Positions 1 to 8,790 of a stretch of DNA of 64,000 nt are shown here, in pieces; the first letter of the stretch is position 1; each line of letters begins with the position of its first letter. Under the pieces are notes generated by a model that saw only the letters and a list, made by a program, of their open reading frames with translations, did no database searches and was not told the DNA's origin. The position numbers and the translations under genes are program-made. The DNA comes from an uncultured Eubacteriales bacterium (GTDB taxonomy: Bacteria > Bacillota > Clostridia > Peptostreptococcales > Anaerovoracaceae), in assembly GCA_902763505.1 (NCBI GenBank), contig CACWSO010000001.1, positions 145,390-209,389 of the forward strand, read 5' to 3'.

Positions 1-1101
1 ACTCTAAAAGCGCATGTTTCATCACCGGATAAGACGCTTCCGTCCAGAAACCGTCAGATTTTCTGCGTAAACGGCAGAATCATAGCCAGTTCTGTACTGG
101 AAAGGGCACTGGACAGAGCCTATGCAGAACGCATGTTCAAGGGAAGATTTCCGATTGCATTTCTGTTTCTAGCCATGCCGGCGGAGAAACTTGATGTAAA
201 CATACACCCAACAAAGAAACAGATCCGATTCGATGACAACAGTGAAGTAGAGGATTTCGTCACTGAAGCGATCAAGGATGCATTAACAGGTGAAAAAGCT
301 GTTCCTGATGTGGCGCAGACGGTGGAAGAGAGGGTGATTTCCCATCTAAAAGATGATGGATTCACATATCAGGCACCTGATTCGGCTGCAATAATACCCG
401 ATTCAGTGCCTCAGGAGCAAGTTAACATAAAATCCATATTGACAACACTCCGTGAGGAGAAAAAAACGGAAGAGATTCACAAAGAAATTCCTGATCCTGT
501 TCCGAAGGAAGTCAACAAACCATTTGATTTCGACGAACTGTCCATGATTGGGGCTGTTTTCAACACGTATATTGTCGCTCAGGATGAACATTGTTTTTAT
601 CTGATAGATCAGCATGCTGCTCATGAGAGGATTTTCTATGAAAAGCTGCTGAAGCAGTACCGGGCAGAAGAGAAGGTTTCCCAGCAGATGCTGATGCCTT
701 TGCAGTTCGATGTGCCTGCGGATATTGTCTCATCGGAGGATTCCTGGATTGAGAATGTCCGTTCTATGGGCTATGATATCGAATTCTTCGGGGGAAACAC
801 CTATCTTGTCCGTGAAATCCCCGCCTTTATGGATCTTGCTGAGGCGGAGGCATTTCTCGGCGATCTGTTCGGTCAGCTAAGTGATCATCCGGATCTTACA
901 GATTACAATACATTGGATAAAATCATCACCAGATCCTGCAAATCTGCTGTGAAGGGCGGAGATGTACTGGATACAGCGGAAATCCATGCGCTCATCTCGC
1001 AGCTCAAACTCTGTGATAATCCGTTTTCCTGTCCTCACGGCAGGCCGACATTCATCAAACTCACCCGTTATGAGCTAGAACGCATGTTCAAACGCGCATA
1101 G
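1..1101 (+). CDS. mutL: DNA mismatch repair protein MutL (5' truncated by window)
   Basis: The reading frame is open from base 1 and the start lies outside the window; 366 residues are visible. The first part is the end of the GHKL ATPase/transducer domain, with a VNIHPTKKQIRF motif shortly after the internal Met. A variable linker follows, then the C-terminal endonuclease domain with the metal-binding DQHAAHERIFYEKL motif (about residues 203-216) and the CPHGRP motif (about 344). These mark the MutL type that nicks DNA itself, as expected outside the MutH-containing gammaproteobacteria. MutS normally lies upstream in Firmicutes but is out of view. miaA follows after 6 bases, so the two are probably co-transcribed. 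Confidence 0.96.
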   Translation, partial: TLKAHVSSPDKTLPSRNRQIFCVNGRIIASSVLERALDRAYAERMFKGRFPIAFLFLAMPAEKLDVNIHPTKKQIRFDDNSEVEDFVTEAIKDALTGEKAVPDVAQTVEERVISHLKDDGFTYQAPDSAAIIPDSVPQEQVNIKSILTTLREEKKTEEIHKEIPDPVPKEVNKPFDFDELSMIGAVFNTYIVAQDEHCFYLIDQHAAHERIFYEKLLKQYRAEEKVSQQMLMPLQFDVPADIVSSEDSWIENVRSMGYDIEFFGGNTYLVREIPAFMDLAEAEAFLGDLFGQLSDHPDLTDYNTLDKIITRSCKSAVKGGDVLDTAEIHALISQLKLCDNPFSCPHGRPTFIKLTRYELERMFKRA

Positions 1102-1107
1102 ACGATC

Positions 1108-2043
1108 ATGAAAGACAGACGTATTCTCGTAATAGCCGGTCCGACGGCTGTTGGAAAAACTGAATATGCCATAGAAGCTGCAAAGGCATTCGACGGAGAA
1201 ATCGTCTCCTGCGATTCCATGCAGCTCTATCAATATATGGACATCGGCAGCGCGAAACCAACAGAAGCTGAACAACAGGAAGCCGTACACCATCTGATCG
1301 ATTTTCTCGATCCGAGAGAGCCATTCTCTGTCGCACGCTATCAGCAGTTGGCAAGGGCCGCAATCGATGACATTCTGGCAAGGGGAAGACTTCCTATAAT
1401 TTCCGGAGGTACAGGATTATACCTCAATTCCATCCTCTATGATATGGATTTTGCCGGGGCAGGGGAAGACTCGGATCTGCGCAATCAGCTGAGAAAAACC
1501 GCAGATACAGAAGGCCCTGAGGCGCTTCATGAGATGCTCCGGGAACTGGATCCGGAAGCTGCGGAACGCATCCATCCCAACAACGTCAAAAAAGTGATCC
1601 GGGCCATTGAACGCCTGAAAGCAGGGGAGGGAGAAGTCCGTCCATTCAATGGCGGAATTCGTGTGAACGAACGCTACAACCCTTTGCTGGTATGCCTTAC
1701 AAGGGATAGAGAGGAACTGTATGATAGGATCAACAGACGAGTGGACGCCTTGATCGAGGCCGGACTTGTCGATGAAGTGCGGTCTCTGATGACCATGGGA
1801 TTGACTGCAGATGACATCTCCATGAAGGGGATCGGCTATAAGGAAATCATCGATTATCTCAATGGTGAAACGACATTTGAGAATGCCGTCGAAATTATTA
1901 AAAAAAATACAAGACATTATGCCAAAAGACAGTTAACATGGTTCCGCAGATATGATACAATCAATCTGTTCGATTTATCGGCATACTTGAATGAAGAAGA
2001 TGCTAAAAGGGGTTTGATGACGTGGCTGAAGGAAAAACTGTAA
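1108..2043 (+). CDS. miaA: tRNA dimethylallyltransferase MiaA
   Basis: This 311-residue protein has the usual length for MiaA. It transfers a dimethylallyl group to N6 of adenosine 37 in tRNAs that read UNN codons. The P-loop GPTAVGKT lies at residues 11-18, followed by the substrate-binding segment SCDSMQLYQYMDIGSAKP, and the C-terminal part carries the family segment MKGIGYKEI. The start is 6 bases after mutL and has only a weak ribosome site, which suggests translational coupling. The 3' end overlaps the next gene by 22 bases. mutL-miaA is a common order in Firmicutes. Confidence 0.96.
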   Translation: MKDRRILVIAGPTAVGKTEYAIEAAKAFDGEIVSCDSMQLYQYMDIGSAKPTEAEQQEAVHHLIDFLDPREPFSVARYQQLARAAIDDILARGRLPIISGGTGLYLNSILYDMDFAGAGEDSDLRNQLRKTADTEGPEALHEMLRELDPEAAERIHPNNVKKVIRAIERLKAGEGEVRPFNGGIRVNERYNPLLVCLTRDREELYDRINRRVDALIEAGLVDEVRSLMTMGLTADDISMKGIGYKEIIDYLNGETTFENAVEIIKKNTRHYAKRQLTWFRRYDTINLFDLSAYLNEEDAKRGLMTWLKEKL

Positions 2044-3155
2044 GATTACATAACAGAAGCGAAAAGCCGGATAATATCGTACTGAAGGAACATGAGATCG
2101 TGACCAAGTGCGAGGATATACAGAAAGAGCTCCCGAGCTTCATGCGGGGGTTTTTTGCTTATCTGAAAGGCAATGTTCTGCCGATGACTCGTCTTGCGTA
2201 TCTGACCGATATCCGATTCTTCTGTCAGTACCTTGTAGATGAGACTGATTTGACCAGAGCAACCTCCACAAGAGAGATCACAAGGTCCGATTTCAATGAG
2301 ATCATGGCCGTGGATGTGAATCTGTTCATCGATTACTGCCGCAGCTACAGAGTTGAGAAGGAGAATGAAATCGTTCTCTATGAAAACACAAATAAGACTC
2401 TGGCAAGAAAGAAATCTTCTGTTTCTGTTCTGTTCAAGCAGCTTTATCGCGATGGTATCATCGATAAGAACATTACGGACGGGTTTGATCCGATCCGGGT
2501 TCCGAAGGCAAGCGAACGGGAAATCAAGGCCCTGCAGGATGATGAAGTCATGATCATGCTGGATGCAGTCACCACAGGCGCCAATCTGACGCCAAAAGAG
2601 CACCAGTACTGGGAGAAGACCAAACGGAGGGATAAAGCAATTCTCATCCTCTTCATCACCTATGGTCTCAGGCTCTTTGAACTGCAGCAGCTGAATGTTT
2701 CTTCCTTCAACTTCAGCAGAGGGGAATTCAAGATATACCGTAAGAGAGACAAAGAGGCGATCATGCCTTTGAATCAGTCTGTTACGGCTGTGCTCACAGA
2801 TTACCTCGAAAACGAGAGAGCTGATGAAGAGCGGATACAGGAAGGTCATGAGGATGCACTGTTCCTGTCACTTCAGGGGAGACGTATGACGGAACGCGCG
2901 ATCCGTGATCTTGTGAAAAAATACACTTCGATCGGTATGGCGACATCCAGAAAATCCGGCTACAGCCCGCATAAACTCAGGGCAACGGCAGCGACGAGTC
3001 TCATCGGAAGGGGCAACTCGATTTTTGATGTGCAGGCACTTCTGGATCATGAGCAGGTAACGACGACGCAGCTCTATGCGAATCACAAGATGAACGTAAA
3101 AAGGGATTTGGTAAAAGACATGGAATGGGAGCTAGAACGGAAGGAGAGAGATTAA
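2022..3155 (+). CDS. Tyrosine-type site-specific recombinase (XerC/D-like)
   Basis: A 377-residue protein that starts at GTG inside the end of miaA, behind an AAAAGGGG ribosome site. The N-terminal third is a SAM-like core-binding domain (about residues 35-165). The C-terminal catalytic domain shows the Arg-His-Arg-His-Tyr set: R217 (YGLRLFEL), H317 and R320 (HKLR), H343 (LLDHEQ) and nucleophile Y352 (LYANH). The gene sits in a housekeeping operon without att-like repeats or other phage genes, so a chromosomal Xer-like role (dimer resolution) is more likely than an integrase. Which dif-like site it acts on cannot be told from here. Confidence 0.85.
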   Translation: MAEGKTVRLHNRSEKPDNIVLKEHEIVTKCEDIQKELPSFMRGFFAYLKGNVLPMTRLAYLTDIRFFCQYLVDETDLTRATSTREITRSDFNEIMAVDVNLFIDYCRSYRVEKENEIVLYENTNKTLARKKSSVSVLFKQLYRDGIIDKNITDGFDPIRVPKASEREIKALQDDEVMIMLDAVTTGANLTPKEHQYWEKTKRRDKAILILFITYGLRLFELQQLNVSSFNFSRGEFKIYRKRDKEAIMPLNQSVTAVLTDYLENERADEERIQEGHEDALFLSLQGRRMTERAIRDLVKKYTSIGMATSRKSGYSPHKLRATAATSLIGRGNSIFDVQALLDHEQVTTTQLYANHKMNVKRDLVKDMEWELERKERD

Positions 3156-3156
3156 G

Positions 3157-4719
3157 ATGAAATTGAGGAAAATACTGGCGCTGACTGCGCTTTCAGTGAT
3201 ATTTTTCGCGGGAAGCATGCTTCCTGTTTTTGCCGTAGAAACGGACGATGACGACAGTAATTACATGTATGATGACGATGGTAATTACATCGAATACGAA
3301 GAATATGATCCAAACGAGGATGTTGAAGAGGATACTTTCAATTCAACATTCAGTACATCCTGGTTCGACAATCACCGCCGCGCTGAGGTGTATACGATCA
3401 CAACTGCAATTCAGCTGCAGGGTCTGGCTGATTTGGTAAACGAAGGCCGATATGATGAATATACAAACCGGGCGAACCAGTATGAGAGCTTTGAAGGCAA
3501 AACCATCAAACTTGGACGTGATATCACCGTCAGAGACAACTTCACTCCAATCGGATGGAGTGAAGATATCTGTTTCAAAGGCGTTTTTGACGGAAATGGG
3601 CATACGATAAAAGGTCTCAAGTTCAATGAGAACGGCGGCAATGCAGGTCTGTTCGGATATCTCGACGGAACGGTCCAGAATCTCAAGCTGGAAGGAAGTA
3701 TTAAATCCAGCGGTGCAGAATGCGGTGCTTTTGCCGGTTATCTGGGAAAAGACGGCCTTGTGAAAAACTGCAAATCCTATGTAACGATAACAGGAAAAGC
3801 GATGACTGGCGGTATCGTCGGCCATAACGATGGCGGAACGATTACGGACTGCATCAATCACGGCGATGTCAAAGGCACCATGAAAGTCGGCGGGATCGTT
3901 GGTGAAAACTGGGGCAAGGTCATCAAATGCGGCAACAGAGGAGAAATCAAATCATCGGAACGAGGTGCTACGACCTATGGAACTGGCGGCGTCTGTGGTC
4001 GGTCTGTCAGTGAAGATTCTGTCGTCGAACGTTGTTTTAACACAGGTCTGGTTTCTTCCGGGACAGAAGGTACTGGCGGCATCTGCGGATATATGAACGC
4101 CAAAGGTTCAAAAATCGTCAGCTGCTATAACACCGGGCACCTTAAAGTCAGAAACAACGCTGTCCTCAAGACGAATAACATCAGAGGATATGCCGGCGGT
4201 ATCGTTGGCATTGCAGGTGTGAAAGGTCTCATCATCAGCGATTGCTATAATGCAGGTGCCATCGATAACTCTGATGTTTCCGGCGGCGTTATCGGCGGAT
4301 ATCTGGATGAATCAGGGCTTTCAAATGATCCCGATATCAGAAACAATTACTATCTGAATGAATCCGGCGTTAAAGGCGTCGGCAGCGATATCGCAGGAAA
4401 TGCGAAAAACATCCGGGAAGGAACAGATCGTATTTCGCAGACTACTCTGATCAGCAGCGCATCGAAACTGGGCAACGCTTATATCGAAGATTCTGAGAAC
4501 CAGTTCGGAGCGAATGGCTATCCGGTTCTCAAATGGCAGAAGAAGCACGGAAAGGTGAAAAATTCGCGTCTCACATGCGTTTCTGCTGATATGCAGAAGA
4601 AATACGACCGCTTCCTCAAGAAGAACCCGGCTTCCGAACGTCCGGATTGGCCGGTCATCATATTCTTTAATCACAGTGCATTTACAAGTCAGGCAATAGG
4701 AGATTTTCATGAACAATAA
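3157..4719 (+). CDS. Secreted protein with GLUG-like Gly-rich repeats
   Basis: A 520-residue exported protein. A Sec signal peptide is clear (basic MKLRKI, hydrophobic core, VFA cleavage near residue 27), followed by a very acidic stretch rich in Asp, Glu and Tyr. About residues 210-375 contain six degenerate repeats of the form GGIVG-x(6-10)-CxNxGxV, resembling the GLUG motif of bacterial surface and M26-type proteins, and are probably a beta-helix. No LPxTG, LysM or SLH anchor was seen. Its ribosome site AAGGAGAG lies just after the recombinase gene and its 3' end overlaps the next start by 11 bases. Function is unknown; surface adhesion or substrate binding is a guess from the fold. Confidence 0.7.
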   Translation: MKLRKILALTALSVIFFAGSMLPVFAVETDDDDSNYMYDDDGNYIEYEEYDPNEDVEEDTFNSTFSTSWFDNHRRAEVYTITTAIQLQGLADLVNEGRYDEYTNRANQYESFEGKTIKLGRDITVRDNFTPIGWSEDICFKGVFDGNGHTIKGLKFNENGGNAGLFGYLDGTVQNLKLEGSIKSSGAECGAFAGYLGKDGLVKNCKSYVTITGKAMTGGIVGHNDGGTITDCINHGDVKGTMKVGGIVGENWGKVIKCGNRGEIKSSERGATTYGTGGVCGRSVSEDSVVERCFNTGLVSSGTEGTGGICGYMNAKGSKIVSCYNTGHLKVRNNAVLKTNNIRGYAGGIVGIAGVKGLIISDCYNAGAIDNSDVSGGVIGGYLDESGLSNDPDIRNNYYLNESGVKGVGSDIAGNAKNIREGTDRISQTTLISSASKLGNAYIEDSENQFGANGYPVLKWQKKHGKVKNSRLTCVSADMQKKYDRFLKKNPASERPDWPVIIFFNHSAFTSQAIGDFHEQ

Positions 4720-5986
4720 TACAAACAGACTATTAATTGAAGAATTCGGTATTTCAGAAAAGGTTCTCGAACTGGTAGATTCCTGCGAACAGGAAGTCAA
4801 GCCTCTGTTCGATGAGCTGGATGACATCATGACATACAACCAGTACAAGGTGCTGGATGCGTTCCATAAGAACAATATCAGTGACCGCCACTTCGCATGG
4901 AATACAGGATACGGCTATGATGATATGGGTCGCGAAGCGACAGAACGTTTATTTGCCGATGTATTTCACGCCGAGGCGGCCCTCGTCAGACCGATCATCG
5001 TCAATGGCACGCACGCCCTGAGCCTCGCTCTGACAGGCGTATTAAGGCCGGGAGACCATATGATCTACAGCACCGGCGGTCCTTATGATACTCTGGAAGA
5101 GACCATCGGTATCAGAGGCAAAGGCAAAGGCACGCTGATGGATTATGGCGTGACCTATGATCAGGTGGAACTGACCCCTGATGGGTCTATTGATTTCGAT
5201 GCTCTTGCAAAAGCAATTAAACCTGAGACAAGAATGGTTTGTCTCCAGCGTTCCACGGGATATGGCTGGAGAAAAGCAATCACCATCGAACAGATTGAAG
5301 AATGGGCATCATTCGTACATGGAATCAATCCGAATCTGATCTGCATGGTGGATAACTGCTATGGAGAATTTCTCCACACCAAAGAGCCGACAGATGTAGG
5401 CGCTGATATCATGGCCGGATCCCTGATCAAGAATCCGGGTGGCGGCCTTGCTTTAACAGGCGGATATATCGCAGGACGAGAAGATCTGATTGAAAACGTC
5501 AGCTATCGCATGACCACACCGGGAACAGCCGGAGAATGCGGCCTGACATTCGGTCAGACCAGAACGATGCTGCAGGGTCTGTTCATCGCTCCGAAGACAG
5601 TTAACGGTGCGGTCAAAGGCGCGGTTCTCTGCGCCAAGGTGTTTGAGAAACTTGGCTATGAGGTCTGTCCTGGTCCGTCTGATAAGAGAAGTGACATCAT
5701 ACAGGCAATCAGGCTCGGCACTGCCGAAAAAGTGACCGCTTTCTGCAAAGGCGTTCAGGAAGCAGCGCCAATTGACGCGAATGTAACGCCGGTACCGATT
5801 CCTACAGGTGGATATGAAGATCCGGTTATCATGGCTGCTGGAGCATTCATACAAGGTTCTTCTATTGAACTTTCCGCTGATGCGCCTATGCGTGAGCCGT
5901 ATAATGTGTATTTCCAAGGCGGACTGACCTATGAACACTCCAAATTCGGCGTGATCAAGGCCTTGGATGCTCTTGGCATTCTATAG
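4709..5986 (+). CDS. PLP-dependent methionine gamma-lyase-like protein (aluminium resistance family)
   Basis: A 425-residue fold-type I PLP enzyme that matches the Alum_res family often found near miaA in Firmicutes. The Schiff-base lysine is K241 in GSLIKNPGGG, preceded by the cofactor-binding Asp segment MVDNCYGEF; NGTHALSLAL is the phosphate-binding region. The family is annotated as methionine gamma-lyase-like and aluminium resistance, but its true substrate is not settled. An AGGAG site precedes the ATG, which lies within the end of the secreted-protein gene, suggesting coupled translation. Confidence 0.87.
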   Translation: MNNNTNRLLIEEFGISEKVLELVDSCEQEVKPLFDELDDIMTYNQYKVLDAFHKNNISDRHFAWNTGYGYDDMGREATERLFADVFHAEAALVRPIIVNGTHALSLALTGVLRPGDHMIYSTGGPYDTLEETIGIRGKGKGTLMDYGVTYDQVELTPDGSIDFDALAKAIKPETRMVCLQRSTGYGWRKAITIEQIEEWASFVHGINPNLICMVDNCYGEFLHTKEPTDVGADIMAGSLIKNPGGGLALTGGYIAGREDLIENVSYRMTTPGTAGECGLTFGQTRTMLQGLFIAPKTVNGAVKGAVLCAKVFEKLGYEVCPGPSDKRSDIIQAIRLGTAEKVTAFCKGVQEAAPIDANVTPVPIPTGGYEDPVIMAAGAFIQGSSIELSADAPMREPYNVYFQGGLTYEHSKFGVIKALDALGIL

Positions 5987-6002
5987 TTACAATACATAGA
6001 AC

Positions 6003-6746
6003 ATGGATAAGCAATCTGAAAAAGCAAATCTGAATAAAGAAGAAAAACGCAAGCGGATCATGGCTGTTCTGAAGCTTTCTCTTTTGGCGCTGATTTTGAT
6101 TGGCATCCCTGTTTATATCTACTTTTTCCATCATGATCTGATTGATTCTTTCTCAAATATGAAAGAACTCATTCGTGATATCAAAAGCTACCGCAAAGAA
6201 AGCATTCCGATTTATCTGATTGCACAGGCACTGCAGGTTGTCATCTGTATCATACCCGGGCAGGCGTTGCAGTTCGCAGGCGGATATATATTCGGAATTC
6301 CGTTGGGGCTGCTTCTGTCTATCATCGGTATCGCCATCGGATCCTGCATTGCTTATTTCTTCGCCAGGATGCTGGGACGTGACGCAGTACATCTCTTCTT
6401 CGGGGAACGTAAAGTTACAGAGATGATAGACCTGATGAACAGTCCCAAAGGACTGATTGTAACGTTTATCATATTTCTGATTCCCGGAATTCCAAAAGAT
6501 CTGTGCAGCTATGCCGCCGGTCTTTCCAATATCAAAATCAGGCCTTATCTTATCGTGTCAATGATTGCGCGTATTCCTGGAATGCTCGGCTGTCTCATCA
6601 TTGGAAGCCGCGTAGGGGCAGGGGGGTATGTAAGTGCCGCTATTGTCGCTGCGGTTGCTGTTGTTCTGTTGATTATAGGCATTATATTCCGCCAGAAAAT
6701 CATTGACTTCACCTATAAAGCCACTGATAAACTCCTCAATATGTAA
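6003..6746 (+). CDS. TVP38/TMEM64 (VTT/DedA-like) family membrane protein
   Basis: A 247-residue polytopic membrane protein. A charged N-terminus (residues 1-22) is followed by about six hydrophobic segments, with the VTT-domain signature GxxLGxxxSxxIGxxIAYFFARxLGR around residues 95-125 and the motif PGIPKDLCSYAAGLS near 160-175. Members are thought to act in lipid or polyprenyl-phosphate movement; the exact role here is unknown. It lies 16 bases after the PLP-enzyme gene with no clear ribosome site and is probably the last gene of the mutL run, since a separate SOS promoter begins right behind it. Confidence 0.85.
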   Translation: MDKQSEKANLNKEEKRKRIMAVLKLSLLALILIGIPVYIYFFHHDLIDSFSNMKELIRDIKSYRKESIPIYLIAQALQVVICIIPGQALQFAGGYIFGIPLGLLLSIIGIAIGSCIAYFFARMLGRDAVHLFFGERKVTEMIDLMNSPKGLIVTFIIFLIPGIPKDLCSYAAGLSNIKIRPYLIVSMIARIPGMLGCLIIGSRVGAGGYVSAAIVAAVAVVLLIIGIIFRQKIIDFTYKATDKLLNM

Positions 6747-6761
6747 AAGATTATTAAGGAA

Positions 6762-6775
6762 CGAAAATTTGTTCG
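6762..6775 (+). promoter_or_regulatory. LexA (SOS) box 1
   Basis: CGAAAATTTGTTCG matches 12 of 14 positions of the Gram-positive SOS consensus CGAACATATGTTCG. It lies just upstream of the -35 element of the LysM-protein promoter. Confidence 0.7.
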
Positions 6776-6784
6776 CGTTTCATA

Positions 6785-6813
6785 TTGACAACGAACATAC
6801 ATTCTGTTACCAT
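6785..6813 (+). promoter_or_regulatory. Sigma-A promoter of the YneA-like gene
   Basis: TTGACA at 6785-6790, a 17-base spacer, and TACCAT at 6808-6813. A LexA-type box occupies the spacer. The promoter position rules out translation from the TTG at 6785. Confidence 0.7.
6792..6805 (+). promoter_or_regulatory. LexA (SOS) box 2, inside the promoter spacer
   Basis: CGAACATACATTCT matches 11 of 14 consensus positions and lies between the -35 and -10 elements, where bound LexA would block RNA polymerase. Confidence 0.65.
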
Positions 6814-6824
6814 TGAGAACGTAA

Positions 6825-6838
6825 AGAACAAACGTTCA
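6825..6838 (+). promoter_or_regulatory. LexA (SOS) box 3
   Basis: AGAACAAACGTTCA contains the exact GAAC-N4-GTTC core of Gram-positive LexA sites. It lies downstream of the -10 element, in the transcribed leader. Confidence 0.7.
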
Positions 6839-6865
6839 AAAGGGAAAGGAAAGGAGAGTTGTCAG

Positions 6866-7180
6866 ATGAAAACGAATACGAAGAAATATAGAATCAAATC
6901 AAAGTTCAGATTTATAACATTTATTGTCATAATCCTGGGGCTTACAATCGGAACATTTGGATATATAAGCGGAAATCATATCGCAACAGCGCTTGTAAAT
7001 CCGGAGGAACAGATTACTGTTGAAGTATCAGACGGTGACACATTATGGGAAATTGCTGATCATGTGAAAAGCGATGATACAGATATCAGGAAAGCCGTAT
7101 ATGAGATCTGCCAGGCCAATGATATCCAAGACGGATGCATCCAGTCGGGTATGATCCTGACAATTCCGGAAGATCTGTAA
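6866..7180 (+). CDS. yneA: YneA-like SOS cell-division inhibitor with LysM domain
   Basis: A 104-residue protein, close to the length of Bacillus subtilis YneA. A basic N-terminus is followed by one membrane segment (about residues 12-35) and a LysM domain (about 55-104) beginning VSDGDTLWEIADHV and ending LTIPEDL. YneA is induced by DNA damage and delays division from the outer face of the membrane. The ATG at 6866 was chosen over the TTG at 6785 because AAAGGAGAG precedes it at proper distance and the earlier codon lies inside the -35 box. Three LexA-type boxes surround the promoter. Unlike in Bacillus, no lexA gene is adjacent. Assignment rests on architecture and regulation. Confidence 0.78.
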   Translation: MKTNTKKYRIKSKFRFITFIVIILGLTIGTFGYISGNHIATALVNPEEQITVEVSDGDTLWEIADHVKSDDTDIRKAVYEICQANDIQDGCIQSGMILTIPEDL

Positions 7181-7312
7181 TCAGGGCATTTCCTAAAACG
7201 AAACACAAGGATATATATATCAAAAGGGGTTTAAAAAATCGCTTAAATCGAAAAATAGAGCGTCGAAATTTTGGCGAAAATAAAGAAAAAAAGGGTTTCA
7301 GCCCTTGGCACA

Positions 7313-7350
7313 AGCGGGTTTGGTAAAAATGACCATTCCCGCTGTTTTTT
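7313..7350 (+). terminator. Intrinsic terminator after the YneA-like gene
   Basis: Stem AGCGGG (7313-7318) / CCCGCT (7338-7343), with a possible inner GGT/ACC pairing, followed by a run of six T. The 130 bases before it are A-rich and hold no open frame of note. Confidence 0.7.
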
Positions 7351-7418
7351 ATAGGGTTTTGGCTCCATCTCTTCCCAAAATTATGATTATCGGAATAGTT
7401 ATCACTCTTCTCTTCCAA

Positions 7419-8294
7419 CTATTTTAAGCTGTTGATGATAATCTTCCTCTGTGTGATTTCGTACCCTGTTCTCTCTTCAACGACCTTGATACAGTAGTCA
7501 AGTGTCCTCTGCAGTTTTACTGCCAGGTTTGCGACCGCTGCGTACACTTCCGGATGCTCAGTCTTCACATCCAGTTCTATCTTCAATGGATAAATCGTCA
7601 TCTTCTTTATCGCCTCGTGCTTCGCATTTTCCATTCTCTGTTTCTCAGTACTGGCCTTTTCCGGATCAAACATCAGCTTCGTATTTCTGTCTTCTGCGAC
7701 ATTTACCTCGTCTGCCAAACGTATGATTGCCGCTAAGTATGGCAAACAAACTGTATTCCCATTATCAAGTTCCATAACGGATGGAAACAACTGTTCGTCA
7801 AACAGGTCCGCTTTTCTATGGCCTCTTGCCACCTGCATCACTGCGAACACATGTTTTTCTGATGGAAAATCAAAGAGCTGAGCGTATTTTTTGATAAAAC
7901 AAGCGGAGAAATCGTTATGGAAAGAACGGATCACGCCTGATACTTCTGCATCCTCATGGGTTTCAAAATAGTCTCCAAAGTCGATTTCCTGACAAAATTC
8001 ATGATAGTCCTTCTCGGATATGCCCATGCCTACATCATGAAGGTAGCAACCCATCAGGAGAATGTACAGCTCATCTTCGTTCATCTGATTGATGATCTCC
8101 TCCCCCATCAAATTGTTACAGTAATCTATGAGTGCAATGGAATGGGTCTCTGCATGGTCCGTGTACTCAGGGAAATATACCAAATAATCCGACAGGAGTT
8201 TCTGCAATACAAAAAGAGACTCCTTGACCCGGTTGTGTAAGTCCGGACTCAATTGGTATAGTCTCTTTTCAATCAGATAATCGTTCCCTGCCAT
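7419..8294 (-). CDS. HD-domain metal-dependent hydrolase
   Basis: A 291-residue protein with an HD-superfamily core: His in YTDHAETHS (about residue 47), the HD pair in GCYLHDVGMGIS (about 87), and further His in ARGHRKADLFD (about 155). This fits a nucleotide or phosphate-ester hydrolase. There is no GYP motif, so it is not a typical c-di-GMP phosphodiesterase, and no RelA-like synthetase domain is present. It ends ENAKHEAIKKM... to KIIINSLK without a recognisable partner domain. It stands alone on the - strand, converging on the YneA-like gene; the YdcZ-type gene lies 5 bases upstream and may share its transcript. Substrate unknown. Confidence 0.72.
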   Translation of the reverse strand: MAGNDYLIEKRLYQLSPDLHNRVKESLFVLQKLLSDYLVYFPEYTDHAETHSIALIDYCNNLMGEEIINQMNEDELYILLMGCYLHDVGMGISEKDYHEFCQEIDFGDYFETHEDAEVSGVIRSFHNDFSACFIKKYAQLFDFPSEKHVFAVMQVARGHRKADLFDEQLFPSVMELDNGNTVCLPYLAAIIRLADEVNVAEDRNTKLMFDPEKASTEKQRMENAKHEAIKKMTIYPLKIELDVKTEHPEVYAAVANLAVKLQRTLDYCIKVVEERTGYEITQRKIIINSLK

Positions 8295-8299
8295 TTATG

Positions 8300-8767
8300 T
8301 CAATCTCCTTTGATGGATAGCTTCACTAGCACAACTCCGGCAACAAGGAATGCAATGCCCAGTATTTTGACCCAGTTGATTGGTTCATGATCGATGCCAA
8401 ACCACCCGTAATGGGCTGTCAGCGTCGCTACGATCATTTGCACAGATACCGTGATAGATGCTGTCATAACCGGTCCGATCTTTGTGATGCAGAACACTGT
8501 AAACGCTAAAATAATGATACCACAGATTCCGGCGAGAATATAGTATTTTGGAATCTGCATCGCTCCCCCGCCGCGCAAGGTTGCAAATCTATCGTTCAGA
8601 AAACAGATACAAAGAACAATAGAAATGGATACAGACAAGCTGCAGAGCGCTGCATACCACATACTTCCCGTAAATCTTGCTACTGTCGTGTTGAAAATCG
8701 GCTGTATTGCCAAACAAGTTCCAATTAATACTGCCAGAAAAATCGGCACTACATACTTCATTACCAT
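8300..8767 (-). CDS. YdcZ-type (DUF606) DMT family transporter
   Basis: A 155-residue hydrophobic protein with about five membrane helices, the size of single-domain DMT_YdcZ proteins (about 145). The first helix carries GTCLAIQPIFN and the last GIAFLVAGVVLVKLS, both typical. Such half-size members act as homo- or heterodimers; the substrate is unknown. Two ATG codons (8767 and 8761) are possible starts and no strong ribosome site separates them. It lies between the HD gene and the LarC-like pair on the same strand. Confidence 0.75.
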   Translation of the reverse strand: MVMKYVVPIFLAVLIGTCLAIQPIFNTTVARFTGSMWYAALCSLSVSISIVLCICFLNDRFATLRGGGAMQIPKYYILAGICGIIILAFTVFCITKIGPVMTASITVSVQMIVATLTAHYGWFGIDHEPINWVKILGIAFLVAGVVLVKLSIKGD

Positions 8768-8790
8768 CGTCTTAATCCATTATCATCGTT

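Noticed and set aside
2022-3155. Integrase marking a mobile element
   Set aside because: No att repeats, tRNA target or phage genes are nearby and it is part of a housekeeping operon.
6785-6865. A TTG-start extension of the LysM protein by 27 residues
   Set aside because: It begins inside the -35 element and crosses two LexA boxes; the ATG at 6866 has a strong ribosome site.
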